Below, one piece after another: positions 10,120 to 20,889 of a stretch of 64,000 nt of DNA (the first letter of the stretch is position 1; every line of letters starts with the position of its first letter). Source of the DNA: Stomoxys calcitrans (taxonomy: Eukaryota; Arthropoda; Insecta; Diptera; Muscidae). Made by a program: the position numbers and the translations under genes. The notes below the pieces were generated by a model. The model was not told the origin of the DNA, made no database searches, and worked only from the letters and a program-made list of their open reading frames with translations. Location of the stretch: positions 3,517,648 through 3,581,647 of the forward strand of contig NC_081552.1 of the NCBI RefSeq assembly GCF_963082655.1. Reading direction: 5' to 3'.

Positions 10120-11062
10120 TGGGTTTTAGAAGAAAAAGCGTATGCATCCAAATTCGGCACGGACATTGAGTGGTCTAATAAATATAAGTCACTGTACAAT
10201 TTTGTAGCACAAAATATTGGCCTTTTAGCAGCTTTATCCAAATATAAACCGATCTGAACCATATAAGACACAGATGTCGAAAAGACTAACATAACTCACT
10301 GTGTCGAATATCAGCGAAATCTGATAAAATAAAATGGTTCTATGGGCAGATCGCTCTGTATGGAAGGTATATTTAAATATTGTCCGATACAAACCATATT
10401 TGAGACGGACGTCGGAGACCTTAAACTACCCACTGGTTCAAATTTCAACGAAATCGGTTAACAAATAAAGCTTTTATGGGCATTAGACCCTTTATCTGGA
10501 GATCGGTCTATATGGCAGCTATATCCAAATATAGACCGATCTGAACCATATTTGGTTGTAAACTTCAGCGAAATCGGGTAATAAATAAAGCTTTTATGGT
10601 CTTCAGACCCTTTATCGGGAGATTGGTCTATATGGCATCTATATCTAAATATAGTACGATCTGAACTATATTTGGGTCAGTTGTCGGGAAGCCTTAAACT
10701 ACTCACTGTTTCAAATTTCAGCAAAATCGGATGAAAAATAAAGTTTTTATGGGCATTAGGCCGTTTATCGGAAAATCGATCTATATAGCAGCTATGTCCA
10801 AATATGGTCTGATTTGGCCCGTTCAAGAACTTAACCAGCGTGCATCAAAAACACGTATCTGTGCCAAATTTCAGCTCAATATCTCAATTTTTGAAAGCCC
10901 TAGAGTGATTACAACATATGGACGGACAGACACACGGACATCGTTAAATCGTCTTAGAATTTTACGACGATCCGAAATATATATACTTTGTAGGGTCGGA
11001 AATTGATATTTCGATGTGTTGCAAACGGAATGACTATATACCCACCTATCCTACGGTGGTGG
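10120..11062 (+). mobile_element. Helentron family B, 5'-shortened
   Basis: Opens within AATTCGGCACGGACATTGAG and TGGTCTAATAAATATAAG (a family B signature also at 17038) and runs through tandem core units (GATCGGTCTATATGGCAGCT). It ends with the inverse (GGAC)n region, ACGACGATCCGAAATATATA, CTTTGTAGGGTCGG and CTATCCTACGGTGGTGGG. The AACAAG terminus is missing. It is immediately followed by the 130-bp array at 11063. Confidence 0.8.
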
Positions 11063-12620
11063 GCGCCCCACTCCAAAACCTACCACATATATATTTACAC
11101 CAATCACGACAATATGGGACTGAAATGAAAGGTATTTAAGATCAGAAAACGATATCCAATTGTCGGACCAAGTGTTTAGGGGACCACCCCAACCCACAAA
11201 ACACCCTTAAATCGGACATATTTACCGACCATGGCAATATGGGACTCAAATGAAAGATATTTGCGAGTAAAATAAGAATCCAATATCCAAATTTGGGACA
11301 AAGTTTCTGGGGGCCCACCCCTTCCCCAAAACACCCCCCAAACAGGACTTATTTACTGACCATGGCAATATGAGCTTAAATAAAAGGTATTTGAGTGTAG
11401 AATACAAATCTAATATCCAGATGTGTGACCAAGTGTTTGAGGGGCCGCCCATCCCCGAGAACATCCCCCAAAGAAGACAAATTTACGGCCATAGCAATAT
11501 GGGTCTCAAATGAAAGGTCTTTGGAAGTAAAGCACGAATCTGATATCAATGTTCGGGAAAAGTGTCTATGGGGCCACCCCACCCCCATAACAACACCCAA
11601 ATAGTAAGTATGTGCTGACCATTGCAATGTGCGGCTCAAATAACAGGTATTTTAGAGTAGAACACGAATCTGATATATATTTTCAAAGCCAAGGCACTGA
11701 GTGGCCGACCCATCCCCCAAAACACCACCCAAAGCGGTCATGTTTGCCGACTATGGAGAAATGAAGCTCAAATGAAGGGTATTTGGGAGTAGACCATGAA
11801 TCTGACATCAACATTCGAGACCAACTGTCTAGGGGAGGTCCCACCACCATAACAACCCCCACAAATAGGACGTATTTGCTCACCAAGATAATTTGGGTCT
11901 TCAAAACTGTAGAGCTCGTTATTCATAGTTTTTAGGGCCCATATTCCAAACCGGACAAATTTGCTGGCTTTTCGAATTTGTATTCCAAATTTTGAGACCA
12001 ATGTCAATATGTGGTGCAAAAATATGAGAATAGAGTACGTTTCTGATATATTTTCAGGGCCCCCAAATCGGGCATATTTACCGACCATTTCAGTGTGGGG
12101 CTTAAACGAATGGAATTGGGGGGTAGAGCAAGAATTGATACCCACTTACGGGATCAATTTTCGGTGGGGTTTACTCCTTTCCCAAAATACCCCACAAACA
12201 GCAATTTTTTACTGGCCATCGCAATATGGACCTCAAATAAGGGTATCAAATGTAAGACCCTGTATTTAAGGCATCACCCCTTCCCCAAAACATCCCCCAA
12301 AGGGAAAAGATTTTTCGACCATGCCAATATGTGGCTCAAATGAAAGGTATTTGAGACTAGAAAACGAATTTGATAACCGATTTGGGGCAATGTGTTTGAG
12401 GGACGCCTCATCGTGTAAACTCCCCTCAAAACCCATGGCAATATGGAGTTTAAATAAAGTTTAAATAAAAAATATGATATGCTGATATTTCTTCAGGGCC
12501 AAGTGTCTGGGGACCACCTCACCCCCGAAAACACCCCTAAATCAGATAACATGAGAATATCGGGCCGAAATGAAGTATTTTAAGAATGTAGTACACTTTA
12601 CGTCCAAACTTAAATTCGTA
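11063..12620 (-). repeat. Large 130-bp tandem array, about 12 monomers
   Basis: The word CAATATGGG (or a close variant) recurs at about 11110, 11235, 11366, 11495, 11625, 11757, 11888, 12004, 12090, 12220, 12325, 12437 and 12553, mostly 125-132 bp apart. Each unit carries CTCAAATGAAAGGTATTT, AGTAGAATACGAATCTGATA, CAAGTGT, CACCCC.AAAACACCCCC and a TATTTACCGACCATGG word. Units differ substantially, so this is not a recent expansion. Confidence 0.85.
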
Positions 12621-12785
12621 GACCAATAAAGATCATATGGGATACAGATAAAGGTTCTACATTGTTAACCTCTTTGTCAAGCGATATACTATATTTTCGT
12701 AGCATGGTATTTCTATAAAAGCTATTTAATTATCGAAAATAAATATTCCAAGGAAAAGTTTGTTCCATATAAAGTAAAGGAAGAC

Positions 12786-12813
12786 GCAGCGGAGCGGGCC
12801 CGGTCCAGCAAGT
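12786..12813 (-). repeat. Head motif, inverted
   Basis: GCAGCGGAGCGGGCCCGGTC then CAGCAAGT is the reverse complement of a diverged copy of the head at 4973. It separates the 11063 array from a Helentron fragment and the tail at 13104. Seen on the minus strand the order is array, tail, (Helentron), head, array. Confidence 0.6.
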
Positions 12814-12818
12814 ATAAT

Positions 12819-13103
12819 ACAATATATCAAAAGATGGAACGATTTGGTCCATTTACAATCCCAACCGACCTACACTAATAAAAATTTTTTGTTCAAGATT
12901 TCAAGCGCCTAGCTTTACTCTTTCGAAAGTTAGCGTGCTTTCGACAGACAGACGGACGGACGGACGGACATGGCTAGATCGACTTAATATGTCATGACGA
13001 TCTAGAATATATATACTTCATGGGTTTTAGATGCATATTTCAAGGTGTTACAAACAGAATGACGAAATTAGTACACCCCCATCCTATGGTGGAGGCTACA
13101 AAA
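12819..13103 (+). mobile_element. Helentron family A, TATACCC-end fragment
   Basis: Last ~285 bp of a family A element: CGATTTGGTCCATTTACAAT, CCAACCGACCTACACTAATA, GTTAGCGTGCTTTCGACAGA, a (GGAC)n run, CATGGCTAGATCGACTTAAT, then CCCCCATCCTATGGTGGAGG. The junction with the array tail at 13104 has the same form as that at 50389-50390. Confidence 0.8.
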
Positions 13104-13335
13104 ATCAATTTGTGTTTGTTTGTTTGTCTGTTCCGTATTGACTCAAAAACGGCTGAAGCGATTTTCTTGAAATTTCCACAGATGGGGCATAATGATCCCG
13201 TGGTGAAAATAAGGTACTACATTTTTTGATATCCGAAGGGGGAGCGGACCCTCCCCTTACCCTTATTTTGAGAAACTCCAGATCTCGGAGATGGTTGGTG
13301 CGATTTAAGCAAAATTTTGGATGCGATACCTATGG
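13104..13335 (-). repeat. Tail module of the array element, inverted
   Basis: AATCAATTTGTGTTTGTTTG, CTCAAAAACGGCTGAAGCGA, GATGGGGCATAATGATCCCG, the G/C hairpin GGGGGAGCGGACCCTCCCC, CCAGATCTCGGAGATGG and GTGCGATTTAAGCAAAATTT mirror the blocks of 4745-4972. It leads directly into the array on its right. Confidence 0.75.
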
Positions 13336-14290
13336 GTGACGCCCCAGCTCATAACCTACCAAATATATATAGACCAATCACGACAATATGGGACTCAAAA
13401 GAAAGGTGCTTAAGAGTAGAATACGAATTTGATACCCAAATTTGGGAAAAATTTTTTGGAGGACCACCCCAAAACACCCCTAAGCTTTAAGGGGCCGCCC
13501 CTCCAAAAAAAAAAAACAACCCCCAAACAAGACTTATTTACTGACCATCGCAATATGGAGCTCAACTAGAAGGTATTTGAGTGTAGAATACGAATATGAT
13601 ATCCAAATGTGGAACCAAGTGTTCTGGGGGCCGCCCCTCGCCAGAACCACTCCCCAAAGAGCACAAATTTACGAGCATAGCAATATGGGGCTCAAATGAA
13701 AGGTCTTTGGAAAAAGTTTCTATGGGGCCAACCCACCCCATAACACCACCTAAGTAGGAGGTAATTGCTTACCATTGCAATGTGGGGCTCCAGTCAGAGG
13801 TACTTTAGAGTAGAATACGAAGCTGATATATATTTTCAGAGAAATTCACTGAATGGTCGCCCCATCCAAATCGGACATGTTTGCCAACTATGGAAATATG
13901 TGGCACAAATGAAAGGTATTTTGGAGTAGACTATGAATCTTATGAGGAAATTTGGGGCCATCTGATTGGGGTACGCCTCATCCCATAAACTACCCTCTAG
14001 CCAATGGCAATATGGGTATGCGGATATTTTTTTCAGGGCCAAGTGTCTGGACCAACTAACCCCGAAAACACCCATAAATCGGACATACATATTTACGGTT
14101 CAAGGCAATATGAGACGCAAACGAAAGGTATTTGGAATACGAAATTTATATCCACTTTCGGGACCACGTTTTGGGGGGTCCGCATCACCCCCTAAACCTA
14201 CAAACCGCCTCCCTGGGAGCCTTTTTACTCCCATAACCCCCATGAGAATATCGGGCTCAAATAAAGTCTCTTAAGAATGGGGCACATCTA
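13336..14290 (-). repeat. 130-bp tandem array, about seven monomers
   Basis: The leader ACCTACCAAATATATATAGA and CCAATCACGACAATATGGGA parallels the start of the 11063 array. CAATATGG words then recur at roughly 130-bp steps (about 13390, 13552, 13681, 13769, 13900, 14006, 14106). An A-run lies near 13507. Several units carry internal deletions. Confidence 0.8.
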
Positions 14291-14379
14291 AGATCCAAAC
14301 TCAAATGACCCTTAACCCGTTGAGCGAGCGTTGAGTAGTGGTATTATAATTAAATAAGATGATTATTATATCCTTGTTT

Positions 14380-14766
14380 AATTTGGTCAAAATCGGCCCA
14401 GATTTGGTTATAGGTGTCATATAGAACGATCTCTAGATTCAAAGTATTGGCCCTATAAAAAGCGCATTTATTATCCGAATTCGTTGAAATTTGACACATT
14501 GACTTATGTTAGTCTTTTCGACATCTGTATTTTATATGGTTCGGATCGGTTTATATTTGGATAAAGCTGCTAAAAAGGTCAATATTTTGAGCTACAAAAT
14601 TGTACATTGACTTATATTTATTAGACCACTCCATGTCCGAGCCGAATTTGGGTGCTTACACTATCCAATTTTCTCCGAATTGTCACAAAAGGGGGTTTAC
14701 ATATACACCCGAGGTGATGGGTGTTCAAAGTTCGGCCCGGTCGAACGTAATGCCTTTTTACTTGTT
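14380..14766 (-). mobile_element. Helentron family B, AACAAG-end fragment
   Basis: Core CAAAATCGGCCCAGATTTGG, TTATATTTATTAGACCACTC, then ACATATACACCCGAGG, a TTCGGCCCGGTCGAA palindrome and TGCCTTTTTACTTGTT. It mirrors the plus-strand start at 16933. The TATACCC end is missing. Confidence 0.75.
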
Positions 14767-16426
14767 TTCTGTTATGTTGGTACGCATGTCTGTTACATGT
14801 GTTAGTAGTATCAGCCATTTTGGATTGTCAGTTTGTTTTTGACGTGTTTTAGTGTGCTCTTCGATTTTTTACTATTCCATAAAATTGATCAATGAAACTG
14901 TACCCAAAAAGCGCGTTTCAGAAGTGATAGGAACAATTTTAAAAAAATATCTGAGGAAATTTCTTTGAAGTGGACAAGATAGTTATTGCTAAATGAATAA
15001 ATGCTTTTAGAAAAAACTAAATATAACGGTTAGTTGTTGATCAGACCTCGTCCTCCCTAAATTTGTTTCTGAGCGCCGTCTTTCAAGGATTTGTTCACTC
15101 CCATACAATGAGACCCTTTGTAACATTTCAAATCATTTGCTGAGGGATCACATTTTGATGTGTTGCCTATAAAGCTACAATGAGACGACATAGACACAAC
15201 AAAACCCACCAATTGATAAAGAACTGAACATGCATTTTGGAAAGTACATAGGCAAACGCTGTTGTAGCGATCAGTCCAAAATGAAAGCAAAAAGTCCTCA
15301 ACAGATTGAAGTTTCAGCGAGAGCCGACAGATTCCCCAGTATTTGGCTGTTGTTAAATAACATGAAACCCCAACATGATTTAATTCCGAGCTGGTCCAAC
15401 ACCAAGCGGAGTTGAAAACCTTCTTGCCCCATGCCACTCATCCCCACCATTACGCTGCTAAGCCCAGGGGCCTTATGATCGTCATACCAGTTGCCAAACA
15501 TGAACAAGGGGATTAACAAGCTCTTGGGCAGTTGTTGTTTTCTTCCTTGTTGCAAATGATGGCAGTCAGTCAGTCATAGACGTTTGCTGATCGATCTATA
15601 AGCCATTATCTACTCAACGAACTGACGAAAAACTGCGAAAGGCCGACATAGTAATTTGTAAACGAATTACCGGTCCAGTGCGGCGGCCAGAGACGCTCCA
15701 CCAACGGCCAAGGGAATGGAGCAAGGCTCCAGTGGGCTCACAAAACGGCCTGCCGCTTTTTGTTGTGGTTTTTGAATACGTACTGCTGTGGCTGTGGCAA
15801 GGAATTGCAAACGAGTATCCACCTTGAAGATATTTTTCATTGTGGCCTTTTTCATTGCCTTGGCTTCAATTGTTGCTGTTTGTGTAGTTGTTGTTGTTGT
15901 TGCTGTTGCTTTAAGTAAACAATAATTTGAACGCGAGCATATAATTTAGACTCAACGAGGGTCGAAGCCGTCATCGACCATTGCCAAAATGCCGAACACC
16001 GCTCAAAATGAGACGGCGAAGACAAAAGGATCAAAAAAAAAAAAACAACAACAACAAACCTGAAGGAAATTGCCGCTGTGGTGGAAAAATGCAAGAGGGG
16101 TAAGCGCCAAAGGTACTGCTTTGTTTTTTTTCTCGTCTTGTTTATGCCTTCACCTGGGAATGCGAAACACAACCAATCATCATCATCGTCAATAGAGGCT
16201 AAGACGCTTTATGTTGCAGTCTTCTGCTGTCTCTTATTTGCCTAAGTTTAGTTGTTCATTTCGGTGGTGCTCGTTGTCGTCGTTGAAAACAACTGCCAAT
16301 GCTTTTTATGCAAATGGACAGACATTAAAGCCACATAACTCACTCTATTTCCAGATGAAGTTGAATTTGATGAGAGACTGTCCAAAATACTGCCAGATTG
16401 TCGTGGAAAAAGGGATTGGAAAAAAT
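14767..16426. other. Gene-free stretch with trinucleotide runs
   Basis: Contains a GTT/GCT run at 15874-15912 and an A-run with CAA repeats near 16031-16057. The longest frame (126 codons, minus, 15057-15437) shows no domain. Nothing else supported. Confidence 0.45.
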
Positions 16427-16926
16427 GCAGCAAGTGTTTCGTTAAGTTTAAGAAAAACAAGTAAGAGCGTGCTAAGTTCGGCCGGGCCGAATCTTATAGA
16501 CCCTCCACCATAGATCGCATTTGTCAAGTTCATAATAATAGCTCCTCATGCAAAATTCCAGCCAAATCGGATAAAATTGTGCCCTCTAGTAACTCAAGAA
16601 GTCTAGATCCAAGATCGGTTTATATGGCAGCTATATCAAAACATGGACCGATACAGCCCATTTACAATCCCAACCGACCTACGATAATAAGAAGTATTTG
16701 TGCAAAATTTCAAGCGCCTAGCTTTACTCCTTCCAAAGTTAGCGTGCTTTCGACAGACAGACGGACGTACGGACGGACATGGCTAGATCGACTTAAAATG
16801 TCATGACCCCATAAGGTATATATACCTTATGGGGTCTTGGACGAATATTTCGAGGAATTACAAACTGAATGACGAATTTTGTATACCCCATCCTATGGTG
16901 GAAGGCAGCAAGTGTTTCGTTAAGTT
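16427..16926. repeat. 22-bp direct duplication flanking a Helentron
   Basis: The 22-bp word beginning GCAGCAAGTGTTTCGTTAAG occurs at 16427-16448 and again, identical, at 16905-16926, bracketing the element at 16457-16904. Helitrons and Helentrons are not known to make target-site duplications, so the origin (repair-type duplication or retro-insertion) is open. Confidence 0.85.
16457..16904 (+). mobile_element. Helentron family A, short internally deleted form
   Basis: Starts AACAAGTAAGAGCGTGCTAA with a perfect TTCGGCCGGGCCGAA palindrome and GACCCTCCACCATAG. It keeps one core unit (GGTTTATATGGCAGCTATAT) and ends with TACCCCATCCTATGGTGGAA. At 448 bp it has both termini but lost most of the core. 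TATACCTTATGGGGTC near 16818-16840 is a local inverted duplication of the CCCCATAAGGTATATA block. Confidence 0.85.
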
Positions 16927-16932
16927 AAGTTA

Positions 16933-17850
16933 AACAATTAAAAAGGCCCGGCCGAACTTTGAATACCCACAACCTCGGGTATATATGTAAACCCCATTTC
17001 ATTACAATCCAGTGAGAATTGGACAACTTAAGCGCGCAAATTCGGCACGGACATTGAGTGGTCTAATATATATGCCACTATTCAATTTTGTAGAACAAAA
17101 TATTGGTCTCTTTGGCATATATATCCAATTATAAACCGATCTGAACCATATTAAGGACAGATATCGTGAGGCTCAGAAAAACTCACTGTTTCAAATTTCA
17201 GCGAAATCGGGTAATAAATAAAGCTTTTATGGACTTCAGTCCGCTTATCGACAGATCGGTCTATATGGCAGCTATATCTAAATATAGTCCGATCTGAACC
17301 ATATTTAGGTCGGGTGTCAGGAGGCTAAAATAACTCACTGTTTCAAACAAAAAAATAAAGCTTTTATGGGCTTCAGACCCTTTATCAGCAGACCCTTTAT
17401 CGGACTATATCTAAATATAGTCCGATCTGTTCCATATTTGGGTCGGATGATAGGAGGCTTAAATCTGCGCACTATTCCCAATTTAAGCGAAATTGGATAA
17501 AAAATAAAGCTTTTATAGCCTTCAGACCCTTTGTCAGGAGATCGATCTATATGGCAGCTATATCTAAATATAGTCCGCAGCTATATCCAAATATGGTGAG
17601 ATTTAGCCAGCGTGCATCAAAAAGACGTATCTGTGCCAAATTTCAGCTCAATATCTCAATTTTTGAAGGCTCTAGAGTGATTACAACAGGCGGACGGACA
17701 GACATACGGACATCGTTAAATCGTCTTAGAATTTTACGACTATCCGAAATATATATACTTTGTAGGGTCGGAAATTGATATTTCGATGTGTTGCAAATGG
17801 AATGACTAAATTAATATACCCCCCTATCCAACGGTGGTGGGTGTAAAAAT
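16933..17850 (+). mobile_element. Helentron family B, near complete, 0.9 kb
   Basis: AACAATTAAAAAGGCCCGGC at the left terminus, then CACAACCTCGGGTATATATG, the signature AATTCGGCACGGACATTGAG, about four core units, a CGGACGGACAGACATACGGA tract and TATCCAACGGTGGTGGGTGT at the right. Family B differs from A in the left stem (CCACAACCTCGG instead of CCTCCACCATGG) and in its core. No protein-coding capacity. Confidence 0.85.
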
Positions 17851-18207
17851 TGAAATAAAACTGACCATGGTTTCTTGAAAATGTCGTCTCCAAAAATTTT
17901 GGTATATATAAAAATGTGCTAGTATAAATCAACGCAACCTTAAGATACTCAAAATTCTGGATTAAACCGAGATTTTTCTTTGCCCGGCTATTGAAAGGTG
18001 CGATTAAAACTTTAAAGAATACAGACCTCGACGCCAATGTATCGAAATTTTCGTCACCTTTCTGATTGAGTACCACGAGATGATTGAATGAGCTGCCAGG
18101 ATGGAAGAAGTGAAGTTTCGACAAAACTGAGAAGATATACCATTTCCATTGACTAGCTGTACAGCAGGTGTTCTTACTGTGCTCCCTAGTATCGCAATCT
18201 TCTATTA
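17851..18207. other. Gene-free stretch
   Basis: A minus-strand frame of 132 codons overlaps this stretch (17726-18124), but its C-terminal part lies inside the Helentron and no domain is recognised. It could be a fragment of an unrecognised element. No other structure is seen. Confidence 0.35.
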
Positions 18208-18290
18208 TATAAAATTCAAGGTGTATTTGTTTGTCTGTTTGCTCCGCAAAAGACTCGTAAACGGGGTGCGGACCCTCCCCCTTACCCCAG
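18208..18290 (-). repeat. Partial tail module of the array element
   Basis: AAAATTCAAGGTGTATTTGT, TTGTCTGTTTGCTCC and GGGGTGCGGACCCTCCCCCT match the tail, with the central ATAATGATCCCG blocks deleted. It is directly followed by array sequence. Confidence 0.6.
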
Positions 18291-18600
18291 AAGCACCACC
18301 CAAAAATAATTGTAGGCCGATCGGGACAGTATGGAACTCAATGGAATGGGAGGTATTCGGGAGTAGATGACGAATGAATTTTTTGATATCGTAAGCACCA
18401 CCCAAAAATAAAAGTCAATCGTCGAGAGTAGAGTACGAATTTGATAATAAATATTTGGTCCAGATACCAAGGGGGCCGCCCAGACACAATATGAGACTCC
18501 AAAAAGCTTTTTCAAATGGGAATATTTGCCAATCATTGCTATATGGGGTACAAATAAAGGGTATAGTATTTGGGAGTAGAAAAACAAAATGTTGTGGGGA
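18291..18600 (-). repeat. 130-bp array, about two and a half decayed monomers
   Basis: Words GGAACTCAATGG, GGGAGTAGATGACGAAT, GAGTACGAATTTGATA, GGGGGCCGCCCAGACACAAT and GCTATATGGGGTACAAAT. A direct repeat GCACCACCCAAAAATAA lies at 18291-18307 with a second copy near 18396. Confidence 0.6.
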
Positions 18601-20225
18601 GATACACATTGTATTAAATAAAAAAACATATGTTTCGAGTGTAGCTAATATCATCATACAGTAGAGTTTGCCCCTCTTCTTTGCCCAAAATATCCGGCAA
18701 CTTCATTCAAGTTTTCATCAATTTGATGACATCATGAATTGACTCCAATCAACCATCATAGATACACAGCACGTATAGCCTGAAATGTTCACGAAGCCGG
18801 CTTGATCTCAAATATAGTGCTAGGGATGCCATTGGTCATCAGCATCGTCATCTGCTAAACGTCTCAGATTTGTTTGCACTTATAATGGAGAAACTAGATT
18901 TCAAATTGCAGTTCAGTTACACTCACATCATAAACGTTTAAAGCGTTAATCGTCCACCATGACGGGCCAACAATGTGCAAGAAGTTTTTTGTTTATATCT
19001 TTTCGAGAGGACTTTTAACCAGGCCAAAAACAAATGCATGGAAATAAGGCAATTAACAACAAGGGGTATAAAAGCCAACAACAAAACCAAGACTGAAAGA
19101 GACACAAAAGCCAGTTAGTCAGTCCGGCTTTTAGTACGTTCGTCCGTTGGTCCGTCTGTGGGCCAGCGGTTATTGTAGCGGCTACATTGGAAATTATGCA
19201 GTTGTCAGTTTTGGTAACAAGCTCTTCATTTTGCCAAAGCCGAAGAGAATCGGCAACAGCAACAGTTACAGCATAAAGCTGCCACTAAGTTTTCACCTCA
19301 AGGCAATGAATGACTTGAAGGCATGCAACAACAACAAGAACAACCAGCCATCACTGACCAACCAAACAACCAGCCAACGAACCATAAAGTTATTATGAGA
19401 CTTGTCAAACTGACAGCTCTGCACCGGACTCATCCACAAAAGAAGCCCAGCTAGCATCGCGCAGCTCCTCGCTAAACAGGAATTCATTTCGAATGCCAAA
19501 GGATTGAATTCAAAATTTAAATAGCAACAACAAGCTGAAAACTGTATTGCATAAAACGAAAACATGGGAAACGTTTTAACATTTTGACATCATTCATTTC
19601 GAGCAACGCAAAAGCGTTACACATCGCCCTGGCAGTGCCATGCCTGACGATCATAATGAGAATGTCAGTGACGGTTTAGGGGCAAACTCATAAATTGCAA
19701 CTACAGTATGGCCATGTCGCACTGGCTGCTCTTCAGCGCTTGTACATTGGTTGACTATTTAGAGTCATAAATAGCGGGAAAACGGAGTAGCCAGCAGCCA
19801 ATCAGGGCTGATGTGATGATACAAATGGCAACAGAGCAGTTCTAAAATAAAATTTGCTGAGACACAATGTGCGATTTTTGACAGATTTTTTGAAAATAAA
19901 GAGCCAGAAAAAATTTTGTGAAAAAACCAAAAAAAAAAAAATATTTCTATTTTATGTTGGTTTGGGCTTCGGTGTAGAAAATCACCCCAAGAGTTATGTT
20001 TCCAATTCAGAAACATATTTCATTGGACAAAGAGGACCTAAGACGTGGATAACTCCACAGCAATCCGCTAGCATTGATCTTTGCAACAGCACATTTTGCC
20101 TTATTTGTATATAAAACTTTTGACAAATAAGCAAAACTTTTTTTTAGAAATAAAATGTTGTAAGTAGTATATTAACTATTGGCACAATCTAAAAAAAAAA
20201 TTAATTAATATGGCATCTTATGTAT
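18601..20225. other. Gene-free stretch containing a promoter-like site
   Basis: No recognised repeat. CAA/GCA-rich sequence of the kind common in fly 5' leaders lies at 19250-19400. The only frame there (83 codons at 19147) has no domain. An A-run lies near 19929-19942. Confidence 0.4.
19060..19155 (+). promoter_or_regulatory. Candidate core promoter (TATA plus initiator-like word)
   Basis: GGGGTATAAAAGCC places a TATA box at 19067-19074. A TCAGTC initiator-like word lies at 19119-19124 and a GGTCC downstream word near 19149. The TATA-to-initiator gap (about 54 bp) is longer than the usual ~30, so either another start is used or this is chance. The downstream sequence is CAA/GCA-rich. No gene body could be followed from it. 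Confidence 0.25.
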
Positions 20226-20757
20226 AACAAGTGAAAACATGGTAAGTTCGGCCGGGCTGAATCTTGGAAACCCACCACCACAGATTCTGCTATAAATTTA
20301 TACAAATTAAATTTTGCTTCCAGCTTCCAGGGCTCAAGAAGTCAAATGGGGAGATCGGGTTATTGATCGAATTTGCGCACTTAGCACAGTTGTTGGAAGT
20401 CATAACAGAACTAATGCTAATTTTGCCCATGAACATTCCACTAAGGAACAGAAGCAAACAGTCATAACAGAACACTTTGTGCAAAATGTCAGTCAAATCG
20501 GACAAAAAGTGCGGCTTCCAGGGGCTCAAGAAGCCAACCTCCTTGCCCTAATTTTCCAACAATGTCAGAAACGCTAGATCTCGGAGATTGTTGAACCGTA
20601 TTCAGATCGGACCATATTTGTATATAGCTGCCATATAGACCGATCTCTCGATATAGAGCGTAGAACGTATAAGAAAGGTGTTTTTTATCCGCAGTCGATG
20701 AAATTTGGCACAGTGAGTTCTGGTAGACCCTACCCTCTCTCAAGCGCGGTAAGAGAG
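20226..20757 (+). mobile_element. Helentron (A/B-like), interrupted by a SINE scrap
   Basis: AACAAGTGAAAACATGGTAA, a diverged TTCGGCCGGGCTGAA palindrome and AAACCCACCACCACAG open the element. Core words include AGATCGGGTTATTGATCGA, TTAGCACAGTTGTTGGAAGT and ATAGACCGATCTCTCGATAT. A 48-bp SINE insertion at 20412-20459 breaks one core unit. The right end is degenerate, and no TATACCC terminus is seen. Confidence 0.75.
20412..20459 (-). mobile_element. 48-bp SINE 3' fragment with 14-bp target duplication
   Basis: Inserted between two identical copies of AGTCATAACAGAAC (20398-20411 and 20460-20473). Only one copy of this word fits the Helentron consensus. On the minus strand the insert reads GTTTGCTTCTGTTCCTTAGT then GGAATGTTCATGGGC and AAAATTAGCATTA, the 3' end of the SINE also present at 2785 and 38196. 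A 5'-truncated retro-insertion explains both features. Confidence 0.85.
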
Positions 20758-20792
20758 TCACCAATGCTTAGAAAACAAAAACAAATAATATT

Positions 20793-20808
20793 TTGAAAAC
20801 GTTTTCAA
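20793..20808. repeat. 16-bp perfect palindrome
   Basis: TTGAAAACGTTTTCAA in the gap between two Helentrons. Too short for a function to be claimed. Confidence 0.6.
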
Positions 20809-20889
20809 CGATGTTAAAATGTTGACAAAATTTCCTACAGAAAAATGTGTCTTTAAAGAAATTGTAACGAAATAAAACCATTCAAACCA

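Noticed and set aside
11063..14290. Regular ~130-bp repetition resembling a CRISPR or coding repeat
   Set aside because: Units are contiguous without spacers, full of stops in every frame, and in a eukaryotic context; it is a tandem array.
16818..16845. Palindromic GGTATATATACC with CCCCATAAGG arms as an operator
   Set aside because: It is a local inverted duplication of the standard Helentron block.
17726..18124. 132-codon minus-strand frame
   Set aside because: No domain; its C-terminal part lies inside a Helentron end. Possible, but unsupported.
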